Shown here: piece by piece, positions 23,953 through 36,700 of the stretch
Position numbering within the stretch: position 1 is the first letter of the stretch
Layout of the letters: every line of letters starts with the position of its first letter
NCBI GenBank assembly: GCA_018257865.1
Contig: JAEUBA010000078.1
Location: 89,684 to 153,683 of the forward strand
From: Stereocaulon alpinum
Lineage: Eukaryota; Ascomycota; Lecanoromycetes; Lecanorales; Stereocaulaceae
DNA: 64,000 bases
Direction: 5' to 3'
Notes under the pieces: generated by a model
Seen by the model: only the letters and a program-made list of their open reading frames with translations
What the model was told of the DNA's origin: nothing
Database searches by the model: none
Position numbers and translations under genes: made by a program

Positions 23953-24254
23953 AGTTATCGTCGGTGTCATGGCCTGAAGCTGGTGACGGGCTTGCTGACA
24001 GCGCGGGACCTGGTGGTGGTTGACCACCATCGTCATCCATCTGATTGGGGCGCAGATGCAAGACTTGCGGGCGCTGGAGGGCTGGCTGACTTTGCAGGAC
24101 TAGGTAGGTCTTGATCATCATCAGAGTCACTTCGTGCTGTAGGACTCATGGGACCTGAGTCGCCGGCTGGCGGGCTTGGCGGCTGTTCGAAGACGTAGGT
24201 GGTATAGCCGGCATAATCATCTCCAATCATTCGCTTGAGGGCTCAGAGGAGGGG
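23953..24254 (-). pseudogene. Possible terminal exon(s) of a truncated gene at the repeat boundary
   Basis: On the minus strand, 24230-24033 reads MIGDDYAGYTTYVFEQPPSP and then a Ser/Pro/Asp-rich tail. It has codon usage and a disordered acidic composition like the C-terminus of a real fungal protein, with an acceptor-like GAG just upstream (24,244). In a second frame 24035-23953 continues as another Pro/Gly/Ser-rich tail ending GHDTDDN and a stop, which could be an alternative terminal exon or the result of a frameshift. The sequence upstream runs straight into the AT-rich block, so any 5' part is missing or destroyed. I do not recognise the family; chance is possible. Confidence 0.3.
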
Positions 24255-24399
24255 TGTCATTGGGCGCACTTCCTGGTACAGAACTGTCGGTACACCCTCT
24301 TGCTAGGTAGTACCGATTAGTAGGTAGCTTGATCCCCTATTACCTACCCCAGACAACCTGATTAGCAGGGTGTCTATTAGGCTTAGTAAACTAGGGATT

Positions 24400-27300
24400 G
24401 ATTAAATCTAGCTAGCTAAGCTATAGTATTTTATCTAAGAGTTAGCGCTAAGCCGCTAGTTACGGAGCGGAGCGACGTTATTCTAATACTAGTAAAAGTT
24501 TTAGAAAGTCGAAAAAATAGTACTAATTAACGCTAAATCTAGTAATTAGCTAGTATAGAAATAGGCTTATAAGGCTAAGTAATATTATAATCTAATTAGT
24601 TAGATTATAGCTTCTCTTTCTATTTAAGTATTTATTTTTAACTTAATAGTATTACTATCTACTAACTACTTTAAGACTTAGTAGTAGCGCTCCTTAGTTA
24701 TAGTATCTACTAGGTTATAATTACTATTAATCTACTATACCTTATTAATCTCCCTCCTCTTATAGGACTACCGTAGCCCTATTATATTAATTATTAGTTA
24801 TTTCTTAGCGGTAGTACTAAGGCGTATAATATAGTTATATAAGGAGTAGGAGTTAGTATATAGAATTAGTATTATCTTCGCCTAAGTAATACCCTTAATA
24901 ATAGATTATAGGGTAGTAATAATATTAAACCCTATTACTACTATATATAGCTCTAAAGCTAGTACCGATTTTATAACTCTCTTATATTTAGTACTACTTT
25001 AGTAGATAATATTACTACTAATATTAATAGTCGATTTACCTAGCTATTACTCGTTAGTAAGGATAATAATATACCTAATCTAAGAGCTAAGGTTAGCGTT
25101 ATTAGCGAAGGCTACGTTAATAAAGACTAGTAGTTTTAGCTTCTCTAAAGTAAGCTTAATAAATTATAGCCCTTAGCGGTAGTTCTCCTTTTACTAATTT
25201 AGCTATTTATTTAACTAATTAGCGTCTTCTTTCGCTAGCTAAGTAATTTAGGCTACTTTAGATAGTATAAAGGCTATCTCTAGTTAATATATAGAGGCTA
25301 TATAAGCGCCTTAAGCCCTTTCCTTAATATATTACGATTTAATATCGCTAGCGGTAGTAGTATTAATTATATTAATCTTACTATATTACTATTACTGCGA
25401 GAGCTTTAGAATATCGCCGTTACTAGAAAAAGTTTTATTAGAAATAGTAGTACTATTAAATTAGAGGTTGTTTTCTTTATCTAGCTTCTTAATTAGCTTT
25501 GCTAGAAAGCCTATATTAAGGCGTACTTACTCTTCTAGCTTTAAGTATTCGACTGTTCTATAAAATAGTAAGTTATTAGTCTAGAGGCTAATAATTACCT
25601 ACTTAGAGAATATAAGGCAGGGATTAAATAAGGAGACGGTAAGGCTTAGCTTTTTAGTATAGTAGTTATAGTAGGTCCTAAACTAATACGTCCTTACCTC
25701 TAGGACGCTATATAGGGGGTAGACTACTTTTAGTATATTATCTCCTAGGTTAGTACCTTACGGCGGTTTTATATAGACTGGGCGGCTTAGTACTAAAGTT
25801 AACTATATATAAGCTTATAAGATATCGCGTACGTAGAGGTCTTATAGTAGAATTATAGCGAGATAAATAATAAGGCGCTAGCTAGCGCGTTAAATTATTA
25901 GTAACTACGTTAGTACCTCCTTCTTACCTTTATTATTATAGGCTTAGACGACTAGTCTAGACTTTTCGAATAGTATAGTACTATCCTACTTAATATTATT
26001 AACGAATTAGTAGCTAAAGATACGAGTATTTAGCGGTATATTATACTTACTAATAACCTTAAAGACTCCTTTAGTAATAAGGCCGTCGATTTCTTTTCGG
26101 CGGGAGTTAATAAATAGGCTATTTAGTAAGCGAATAGCGCCTTCTAACTATAGCTTTATTAATAGCTTAATATCTAATTATTCCTTTTTAGTAAGGTAAG
26201 TATAGCGGGTAGGTAGGTATCGCTATTACTGCGGATTCTAATATATAGTAGTAGCTTCTTCGGTCGATAGGTCTACTTCAGTTATAGTAGGCTAACTAAG
26301 GGGTACTTAATTAATTAATTTAACTAGGTAAGGCTTAACTGAGGTAATTCGAAATATTATAGGACTACTACTAAGTTTAACTATATAGGCTTATTCTTCT
26401 ATAGCGAGTAATTAGTAGGGCCCTTTCTATCCTTTACCTTTTCGCTAGACTAGGATATTACTACTAATAGGAGCGTCTAGTATAGAGTCGCTTTATAGAC
26501 CGTTACGATAGCGTAAGGCTTTAGTAACGTCTCTTTTTACTAATAATTCTAATACTTCTTTTATTACGCGTTTAATAGCCTTACCTCTCTCCGTAATTAA
26601 TAGGTATATAAGGTCTAATTTAGTAAGCTTTAGAAACGTGCTAAATAGAAGTAGTATAGGAGTTAGCCTATTAGGTCTAGCTATATTATTAATTACCTTA
26701 ATAGTAATTTATAAGATAAATTACTTACCTAGTAGTAGCAGGTCTTCTTAGATAATATTATACGCACGCCTAAGAGGTACGTAGTAGCGTTTAACTAGAC
26801 TAATTAAGTAGTATACTTTAATAGGGACGTAATTTAATTTAATTACTATCCCTCTTACCTTAAAGGCGAATTCGGTACTAATAAATTACTTGCTAGCGTT
26901 ATAGACTAGTATATCTAGTAGTCTAATATAAGTATTAATCTAGTAGGCCCTTAGCGTATTCTAGACCGTCTCCGCTAAAATATCTTTTAGAAAGCGGGCG
27001 GTTTAGAAGCGTATAGCCTCGTCGACTATATATAGGACTAAGGCGGTAGGGCTATCTAGATATATAATATTAATTATTACTAAATAATTAAATTGCAGGT
27101 CGTTTTTAATAGTAAATTTAAACCTTCCTAGCGATCTTCTATATTTTTAGTAAGTTAAGTAGAACTTACCTAGTCGATTAATAGCTTTCTAGTCGAAGTA
27201 GTAGCTAGATTATTTTAGCAAGCGTACTAGGCGTATTATCGATAGATAGCCGAAGCGGCGGTATAGGTATCGGAGATCCTACTCTATTAATTAGCTACTT

Positions 27301-27970
27301 ATAACACCGTTATTAGTATAGGTATTAATATAGGCGTAGGATAGCGACGATCCCTATATAAGGAATAGATAACCGTATAGCCTTATAATAGGGACTTACC
27401 TATTACCGCTAACTAAGTAGTTAGTTAAATTATTAAAATAAACCCCTACCTAGTCGAGGTCTCGTAGGTAGAGAAGGAATAGCGTATTAGCGTCGATAAT
27501 ATAGAATTTAATAATACTAATTAGTAAAGCGATAGTAACGGTACCTTTTAATAAGGCTTCGCTAATACCGAATTTAAATCTAGCGCTACTAGCCTTATCG
27601 GTATTAATATTAACGTCTTACTTACGCCGTAGTACTAGATATTAATTATAGCCTACTAAGGAGTTATAGGTAGCGCCTATATTAATTATAAGGCCGTAGA
27701 AGTAGCTATCGCTATATCTTTTAGCGGGGCGGTAAGGTACTTCTCTCTAGATATTAATATTATCCTAGATAGATAGTGCCTTTATAACGGTATATAAAGT
27801 CGCCTAATTAGCTAGCTTTTAGTATATAGCCTTGCTATTAATTATACCTATTAATATTAGAAATACCTTACTATTACCTTAGTTAGGTAGATTATTAGCG
27901 GTATCCTCCTTAGTAGTACTACCTTCGCTATCGCCTTCCCTTTCGCCCTTAACGTCGGTGAGGTATTACT
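24400..27970 (-). mobile_element. Copia-type retrotransposon remnant: protease, integrase, reverse transcriptase part
   Basis: Read from right to left with stops ignored, this is a Ty1/Copia polyprotein. The end of gag (QYLTDVEGE-like) lies next to 27,970. The protease region with a DTGA-like site degraded to NIGA follows at about 27,650-27,720. The GAG-pre-integrase zinc region (LRRLYRRFGYPS) and the integrase core lie at about 26,500-27,300. The reverse transcriptase/RNase H part extends towards 24.4 kb and is too decayed to delimit. No 3' LTR is recognised at the left edge. The matching gag half is at 62,900-63,457, on the other side of a 34.9-kb insertion. Confidence 0.75.
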
Positions 27971-27975
27971 TAAAG
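27971..27975. repeat. Target-site duplication taaag, left
   Basis: Five bases TAAAG directly before the left 121-bp LTR; the same five follow the right LTR at 62895-62899. The flanks on the two sides are the two halves of one Copia gag-pol gene, which supports a single insertion event. Confidence 0.8.
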
Positions 27976-28096
27976 TGTTAGGATTCTTTGGTATAGTAAA
28001 AGATAATTATTTAGTTATACTATCGAATTCTACTAAGTATAATTGGTAGCCCTAACCCTAAGAGTTCTAAGCGAGTAGGGTAAGCAATCCGTAACA
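27976..28096 (-). repeat. Left (3') 121-bp LTR of outer element
   Basis: Starts TGTTAGGATTC and ends ATCCGTAACA, an inverted TGTTA/TAACA end pair typical of LTRs. Compared with the copy at 62,774-62,894 the differences seen are single C/T or G/A changes; this copy kept its TG..CA ends while the other reads TATTA..TAATA. Confidence 0.85.
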
Positions 28097-28756
28097 ATAT
28101 CCCCCTAACAAGAAATACTCCTATCGCCCTCGATGGTCATATATACGGTATGCCGTAATAGGTAATTAGTTATATCAAATATTTTGAACTTTTATTTTGA
28201 ACTTTTATTTCTAAAAACCTAATCCACCGCATTAGCAATTCTTATTAATCTAGTAACTATACTACCACCAGCTATTAACTATCTATTACGTGACTCAAAT
28301 AGTTATTTCTATACGCAATAAACTATTGCTAGTGGTTAGAACTATACGCCGTCGTCTACCGCCACCGTATATATCGCCGCCGGAAATAGGTGAAATACTT
28401 ATTATCTCTACTAATAATATATAGTAGACTGCGCTAACTACTCCCTATAGGTAAGATAACCTCCTACTAGCCTCCTACCCTCCTTCTATATACTATCCTA
28501 CGTCTGCGAGTAGCTAGGCGAGTTGCGATTCTACCCCGCTATTATATAGTCTAGGTCTCCGCCCTAGCTAGCGGTAGGAAAGGCCCGCCTATAATATATA
28601 CCTATAAAAGTATATATATACGTATTGCTATAGGAGTCCTTATATATTACTAGCGCCTTAGTTAAAGTACTACTAAGCGAGTACTTAGTAATCTACCCTG
28701 CTATCGTATAGTCTCCGCCCTAGCTAGCGGTAGGCAAGGCCCGCCTATAATATATA
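28097..28756. other. Internal sequence of outer element, partly spared by RIP
   Basis: The first 250 bases keep many CA and TG dinucleotides (for example a duplicated TTTTGAACTTTTAT near 28,182-28,206), unlike the rest of the block. No coding remnant is readable. A 46-bp direct repeat follows (separate entry). Confidence 0.5.
28555..28756. repeat. 46-bp direct repeat, two copies 156 bp apart
   Basis: 28,555-28,600 and 28,711-28,756 both read GTCTCCGCCCTAGCTAGCGG and then AGG, A or C, and AAGGCCCGCCTATAATATATA; they differ at one base (A/C). Weaker similarity extends to 28,506 and 28,677. Each copy holds the palindrome CCGCCCTAGCTAGCGG-like core. Function unknown. Confidence 0.75.
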
Positions 28757-29070
28757 TATTACGGGTAACCCCGCAAGGTCACGGGTAAGGCACGTGATAA
28801 GGTTAGTAGGTAAAGGACACTTAGGAGAGGACCTAGTAATATAAGTAATCTAGGGTATATTAGGTAGATTATAGAGTAATATAGTAGATATAGGGCTAGA
28901 TTACCCGGATTATATTAGGGCTTAGTATAATTAAGGTGAATATATAAGGAAGGGTTTTCCTTTAGTAGAATATTTTCTTATCTCCTTATATTTAACTTAT
29001 ATAATAGAGAGGAGTCTTAGCTAAAGATAATTTAATAACTATCTATCTCTATTACCTTCTAGTGCTTAAT
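28757..29070 (+). repeat. Partial LTR of a Gypsy subfamily variant
   Basis: Begins TATTACGGGTAACC and ends in the same 120-odd bases as the Gypsy A LTR (from GGGTTTTCCTTTAGTAGAAT to CTTCTAGTGCTTAAT), but its first 180 bases differ. The final 45 or so LTR bases are missing because the Gypsy A LTR begins abruptly at 29,071. The missing end is not found after 41,687. Confidence 0.65.
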
Positions 29071-29436
29071 TATTACGGGTCTAGGCGTGATAAGGAATAT
29101 ACTAGGCAAGGTAGTCTAGGGACCGCTATTAGGTAACTAGTCGCAGTAGTCGCAGTAATCGTAGGGCGCGACTACTACGCCTATAATAACTAGTCGTAAT
29201 AATCGTAATAGTCGTAGGTTATAATTAGGGCGTCTTAGAGGAGTATAGGGTTCCTCCCTTAAATATATAAGGATAGGTTTTCCTTTAGTAGAATATTTTC
29301 TTATCTCCTTATATTTAACTTATATAATAGAGAGGAGTCTTAGCTAAAGATAATTTAATAACTATCTATCTCTATTACCTTCTAATACTTAATATACTAT
29401 ATAATTTACCTATAGGAGTTAAACTACCCTATTATA
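29071..29436 (+). repeat. 5' LTR of Gypsy A (366 bp)
   Basis: Begins TATTACGGGTCTAGGCG and ends CTACCCTATTATA. Its length equals that of the 3' LTR, and the differences I see between the two are C/T or G/A transitions. The central part has repeated AGTCGYAGTA units facing an inverted GACTACTACG, able to form a hairpin. Confidence 0.88.
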
Positions 29437-32400
29437 CTTTAAATACTATACTTTAGACTATATAGTATAAGCACTTCTAGTTCTACCTTAGGGGAGAGAC
29501 GGCGCGTTATACCTAAGGTAATAAGTAAATTTAAGGGAAAGGACTTAGCTCCTATTCCTAAGGATAGAATTACTATTAGCGAAGGAGGAATAAAGTTACC
29601 TACCCCTACTAAGTTTTCTAGTAGGAGGGGAGGATTAAACGCGTTTCTCTAATAAATTAACCTATATATAGCGTTTAACGTATTAAGCTTCTATACTATA
29701 AAAGCTAAGAATATATTTTACTTATTATACCTTAAAGGTAATATAGCAGTAGTACTTTAACCTTAGTTAAAAGAATATCTCTTAATCTAAAACCCTAATA
29801 TAATAGAGGATAACTCTTTAAAGATTATTTCTAATAAAATATATATTAGGAACCTATTAAGGTTCTATTTTAGGGATAATACTAAAGAGAGAAGGCTAGA
29901 ATAAAAGCTTATAAATCTCTAATAGAAGGGACCTATAATAGAATATATAGCGTAGTTTAGAGGAATTACCTATTAGCTTAAATAGTTAGAAGACGCTTAA
30001 GCCGCCGTATATTAAAAAGGATTAAAGGATAAGGTTAAGGATAAGCTTACCTATTCTAATAATATTAGAAACTTTATATAGTTAGTATCTAAGGTCTACT
30101 CTATTAATAATAGGTTATATAAAAGGAAGATAGAATAAAAGTCTTTAGATCTAGTTACTAAGTTTAAGAGAAAAGAAAATATTTCAGCTATAAAGGCGAA
30201 ATTCTCTAGGAAACCTTATAAGGGAAAGAAATAGAAGAAGGACTTATTTAATATAAAATACTATAGATACTATAAGAAAGAATACTATTAAAATAAGTAC
30301 CCTTAATAAAAGTAGGTAGCTATAGTAGGGGATATAAACCCTACTAATAATAAATAGGAGTAGCCGGAACGACTAGAATAATTAACTAATAATAAGTATA
30401 ACTACTTAAGTTAGATAGCTTACTATAATAATTCGTACTAAATATATCTTAGTAAAAAGGACGGATTTAGATAATACCTTTAGAAGTTAAGATACTAAGT
30501 ATCTATAGTAAATAGTAAAGAAAACTTTAATAAGGATTAAGTTAATAATCCCTACTAAGAACTATCCTTAGGAAGTAAGTTAGGAGAGCTTATAAAGGGA
30601 GAAGCCTTATTAAATAATAAGACCCTTAATAGGATTAAGGCTTTAAGGCTAAATACCTAAAAGACTTAAGAAGAACTACTAAAATCCTATTAATAGTAAC
30701 TAGATTATATAGAATAGTAAATAACTAATCTATATAATAAATTAAATAAGGCTAAGGTATATATATAAAAAGTTATTATAGATAAACTAATATAGGTATT
30801 AATAGCCTCGCTAAGCGATAAATAGGCTAAAAAACTAATAGAAAATAACTAATAGTTATTATTAGTTACTAAGTTTATAAGTCTTTTTAGGAGTTTATCT
30901 ATAAGCTTCGCCTAAGATAAGACTAAGGGACTTATAGAGTTTAAATCTCTAGTAGCTTAAAAGATCTAAGAAATACTATAAAGAGATAAGTATCTAAACT
31001 TAGATAGTCTAGTCTACTAGAAACTCCCTAAGGGATCTAAGTTCCTATAGGACGGAAGCGTATTACTACTAAACTAATAACTTATTCCGTTAAGTTATTA
31101 ATCTATTATTTAGATAAGGTAGTTAGGAACCTCCTAAAGCGTTAGAAAAAGATCCTACTTAATAAGTTTATTAAGGAGGACCCGATTACTAAGGATCCTT
31201 AAAAAGGATTTATAAAAAACTAGTAGGTTCTATAATAAATAGACTAAGTAGCGGAACTACTAAAAAGGTTAAATAGATTACCTTAACTAAATTATATAAT
31301 AATATAAGGTTTCGGTTCTAAGTAAAGGTTAATAGTATTCTAGTAAGGGTTATTATTAATAGTAGATTAAGTAAGAATTTAATTAAGCTAAGTTTTATAA
31401 GGAAATATAATTTACCTATATAAAAACGCGAGCTATACGCGTTAACGAACTTTAATAGGTTAATAATAAGGACTATTAATAGAAGTACTAAATACTTAAC
31501 CTAAGGATAGGACGAAGATATAAGAAGTATACCTTTAATTTAGTATTAAGAGGGGTTAATAATATTACCCTAAAAATCCTATAACTAATAAAAGCTAACC
31601 TATTAATAGGATAGGGTTCTTAGGATATAATATTTATAGATAGTATATTAAATAGAGTTCTACTAGTCTAAGAATATAAATCTCTCTTAGTAGTAGTATA
31701 AACCTAAGAGGAGATAAAGAATAATTTTAAAAAAGGAAATATTATAGTATTATAAAGTTAAGTTAGACTTATAAGCGAGACTACTACTATAAAAATCCTA
31801 AATAAATATACGGAATTTAGAACTTTATTTTAGGAAGAGAGTATTAATAAAGCCCTTCCTAAGTACTAACTATAGGACTATAAGATTAAACTAATCTTAA
31901 GTAAAGAACTTATAAAAAAGCTAATATACCTACTATTATAAGATAAAGCTATTACTCTTATAAAGTATATTAAAGAAAATAAACGGAAGGGGTTTATTTA
32001 AAAGTCTTAATTACCTATAGGATATCCTATCCTATTTATACCTAAACTAAGTAGAGAACTATAACTATATATAGATTATAGAGTACTTAATAATATAACT
32101 ATAAAGAATAGTTATCTATTACTATTAATAGGAGAACTTTAAGATAAGCTCTAAGGTAAGAAATAGTTTACTAAGTTTAATATTCTAAGAGTATTTAACT
32201 AAATATAAATAAAGAAAGGTAATAAGTAGAAGATAGCTTTTTATATAAAATAGGGTCTCTATAAATACCTTATAATACTATTTAAGTTAATAAATACCCT
32301 TATAATATTTTAGGTATTTATTAATAATACCCTAAAAGAATATTTAGATAATTTTATCTTAGTATATATTAATAATATACTTATATACTTAGATATACTT

Positions 32401-33515
32401 AAGGAATATATTAAGTAAGTATAGAAGGTACTAAGGAAGCTTAAATAAGTAGGACTACGCTTAAAGTTATTAAAATATAAGTTTTACTAGAAAAGAGTTA
32501 AGTTTCTAAGGTTTATTATATCTAATAAGGGGATAAAGATAGATTTAGAAAAGGTAAAAAGTATAATTAAGTAGCCTATATTATTAAATAAGAAAAAGGT
32601 ATAATTATTTCTTAGTTTTACGAATTTCTATTAAAAGTTTATCTATAGATATTTAAAAACTACTATACCCCTTACTAGCTTAACCTATAACAAAGTATTA
32701 TTTATATAGTTAAAGGAAGTAAAGGTATCCTTTAGGACCCTTTAAAAGTAGTTCGCTTCTAATTTAATATTATATTAGTTTAACCTAGAGTCGCCTATTC
32801 GCCTCTATACTAATACCTCCGACGGAGTAATTAGAGTAGTAATTAGCTAACTATCTATAAATAATAGCCCTAATATAGGAAAAATAGGGAAAATAGGTAT
32901 TACTTATTATTAGTACCCTATAGCCTTTTATAGTAGGAAGTTACTAGACGCTAAAACTAGATATCTAATATATAATAAGGAATTACTTACTATTATAGAT
33001 ATATTTCGTATTTAGAAGGTTTATCTAAAAGGAACTAAGTACTAAGTTTAGATCTTAATAGACTATAAGAACTTAACGTTTTTCCTATTAACTAAGGAGC
33101 TTAATAAACGTCTAGCTTAGTAGTACGAAGAGTTATTAATATTTAATTTTAGAATCGAATATATTAAAGGTAGCGAGAATAATACTATAGACGCACTTAG
33201 TAGAAGAGCTAACTATATATCGAATATTTAGTAAAGTTCTAGAATAGTTCTAACGCGTTATATAGATAGATTATTAAGACCTAATATAGCCGGACTATAT
33301 ATAGTAGTAATAATAACTATTAATAGCGAAGATTTAACTAAAAGGATACTAGAAGACTTATTAAAGGATAAAGTTATATCTAAGATCTATAAAGATATTA
33401 ATAGCTATAACTTATTCAGAAGAATAGATCTAAGATTACTAACCTTCTAAGAATAGATTTATATCCCTATAGGTACTTAAGGAGAGATTTTTAGGATTTA
33501 CTATAAAGTAGAGAG

Positions 33516-33737
33516 TATTAGGGGCCGGCCTAGAGCGAGTTAATAGAGGTATTATTAGACTAGGAGAATAAATCTAAGGAAGGAAAGCTATGTATATAGA
33601 GCGTGTATATAATATATTAGGGACGCGGCTCGGTAGGCGCTAAGGCTAAAAGGGCCTAGCGTTAGATTAACGCTAAGGTATATAAATACTAGTAAGTAAT
33701 AAAGGACTAGTAAGTAACGAAAGGCTAGCCCGTAATA
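33516..33737 (-). repeat. 3' LTR of Gypsy B (222 bp)
   Basis: On the plus strand it starts TATTAGGGGCCGGCC and ends GCCCGTAATA. It is next to the polypurine tract complement TTACCCCCCCCCT at 33,738. Confidence 0.88.
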
Positions 33738-36700
33738 TTACCCCCCCCCTCTAGAAAGTATTAACCCTAATACGTATAAGCAGTCTCCTATTAGCTAGGA
33801 CTACTAGGCTTTCTAGGGTAGCAGCAGTAGAAATCCGCGATAATATTAGCTACGTTTTTAAATTTATTACTATCTATATTATACTATTAATAGTTAGGTT
33901 ACCCTTCGTCTTTCTACTAGACGTAGAACTATAGCTAGCGGTTCTTACCTATCTATTAAGCGTCTAGTATCTTATCTAGTTCCTACTCCTCTTTATTATT
34001 AATAATTACCGGCCCTAGCGGTTCGGCGCGTTATTTAGGTAGGGGATCGCTTACAGCCTTATATAATAGGCTAGGGTAGAATATATTATAGATCCGTATA
34101 CTTACTAGGAGCTCTAGGCGGTAGGAATATCCTACTTTCTCTATAACTTTAAATAGCCCTAGTATTTTATCGTCTAGCTTCTTACTCAGCTATACTATAG
34201 TAATATTTCTACTAGATAGAAAGACCAAATCTCCTACTTTATAGGATACGTTAGATTAGTAGCGATTCGCCTAGTCTATTATATACTTACGGCTCTAAGC
34301 GGACTACTCCGTAATAAATTCTAATATATCTACTATTTTATCCGTAATATCGTTTACCTTAGCAGCCTACGTCCTTTCCTAAGCAGAAGGGCTAGGCTCT
34401 ACTAGCGGCGAGAAAGATATATAAGGATAGAAGCCTTTATTAGCGAAGAAGGGAGATATACTAGTAGTATTAGCGATAGTATTATTATTAGCGAATTCTA
34501 CGATTAGTAGCTAATAGACCTAATCGTCCTATATATAGGAGTAATAAGTTCTTAGTAGCCGCTCGATATCTTAATTAGCCCTTTTAGTCTATCTATTAGT
34601 TTCCGGGTGGAACGCTATAGATAGCTTTACCTTAATTCGTAATCGTTCGTATAGTACCCTCTATACTAATAAGACGAACTATAGACCTCAGTCTAATATA
34701 ATTAAGTTAGGTAGACTATATATACGGAAGACGTAGTTAAGCAAGATATCTATTATAGCCTCTATAGAGGTTCCCTTATTAATAGCAGTATATAGGGCGT
34801 AGTACCGTTCCTTAGTAAGGCGGTCTACTAGTATATAAATAGCGTTACGGTTATCCGAAATAGGGAGACCTATAATAAAGTCTATTAAGATATCTTACTA
34901 ACGCTATTCCGGAGTTAGTAGGGGTTATAGAAGTCTATTATACTAATCCCTTAGTACCTTACTTCTTTAGTATATATAGTAGTTACGGATATAGCGTGCT
35001 ACCTCCTCTTTTATACCTAGCTAGTAGAATTAACACTTTAGAACCTCTAGTATATAGTCTCTTTTTAGGTGACTGCTTACGGGGAGATTATAGCTTTCCT
35101 TTATAAGCTCGATATAAAGCTTTAGTAAAGCGGGGACCTAAAGGCGTTCTTTATAGAAGAGGGTATAATAGCGTTAGGAGTAGTACCTTAGATTAATACC
35201 CTTAAAGATCTAAGTAGGATTCTTCTCGATAGCCTCTTATAGCCGTATATAGTCCTTATTATCCTAATTAGCTAATATAATTCTAGCGTAAAGAGGTAAG
35301 TCCTCGTCTATTAGTATATTAATTTACTCCTCTATAGGCTTACCCCCCTCCTTAACTAAGAAGGTTAGATTATAGCCTTAGAAATACTTAGGTAATAATA
35401 GTATATAATACTAGTACTTTAGACGCAAGTCGTCCTTATCCGTAGGTACTAAGTTAGGTAACCTAGTTAGGGTATCTACTTTCCTATTTAACTTCTTAGT
35501 ATAGTATATAATCTTAAAGTTATAGTCTACTAACTTCTCAGCCTATCTCGCCTAACGGCGGGTAAGCTCCTTTATCTATATAAAGTACTCTAAGCTCTTA
35601 TAATTAGTAAAGATCTAAATTAGGATATCTATTAACTTAAGTTTAGGGCGCTAGTATTCTAGGTAGCGAACTATCGCTAGTAGTTCCTTATTATAGATCT
35701 TATAGTTATATTCTACTAGTAGCAAGTTCTTACTATAGAATATAACTAAGTATAGTACTCTATTATCGTCCGCTTACGATAACACTCTGCTATTAATATA
35801 GTCTAAGGAGTCTATCTCTAGTACTACTAGTTAAGATCTTTTATAGTACCTTAGTACTAAGGTACTAGTTACTAGATCCTTTATCTCTTTAAAGGCTAAT
35901 TAATATACTTTAGACTAATAGAACGGGTAATCTTTTTTAGTTAGTACTACTAGTAGTTTCGCTGTTTTCGAGAAGTCCTTAATAAATCGACGGTAGAAAT
36001 TATAGAAGCTAATAAATACTTATACCTCCTTTAGGTAGGTAGGGACTTTCTAGTTAGTAACTACTTTAACTTTATTAGGATCTATTCTTAGTCTACTAGT
36101 AGATACTATTAATCCTAAAAACTTTATTTCTTATATATAGAATTCGTATTTATTAATATCTACCTAAAGGCCTACCTTATATAGTTATATAAGGACCTTT
36201 CTAATATACTCTTAGTACTCCTTTTTAATCTTGCTATAGATTAGGATATTATCTAAGTATACTTAGTAGAAGTTATTAAGGTACTTAAATAAGGTATCGT
36301 TTATATACTACTAGTAGGATATAGGACCTCCGGTTAGTCCGAAAGGTAATATATAGTATTTAAAAGCTCCGAAGGAAGTAGTAAAGGTAGTATAGTCCTT
36401 ATTATTAGGGTATATTCTAAGCTTATTAAATATAGTAATAATATCTAGCTTAGTAAGGTACTTATAACCTACTATACGAGCTAAAGCTTCTTTAATTAAT
36501 AGGATTAAATAGCGGTTCCGAATTATTATCGCGTTAAGCCTATAGTAGTCTACGCAGAATCTTAAGCTACTATCCTTCTTCTATATAAATAATATAGGGG
36601 ACGCGTACGGAGCGGTACTTAGTAAGATAAAGCCCTTCTTTAGGTTCTCTTTAAGGTATTCCTTTACCTTCTATAGCTTAAAGCTAGATATTAGGTATAG

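Noticed and set aside
27976..28096. 121-bp repeats as the LTRs of the Copia element itself
   Set aside because: Copia gag lies outside the right repeat and Copia protease outside the left one, both on the minus strand, and TAAAG is duplicated around the pair; the repeats belong to an element inserted in Copia.
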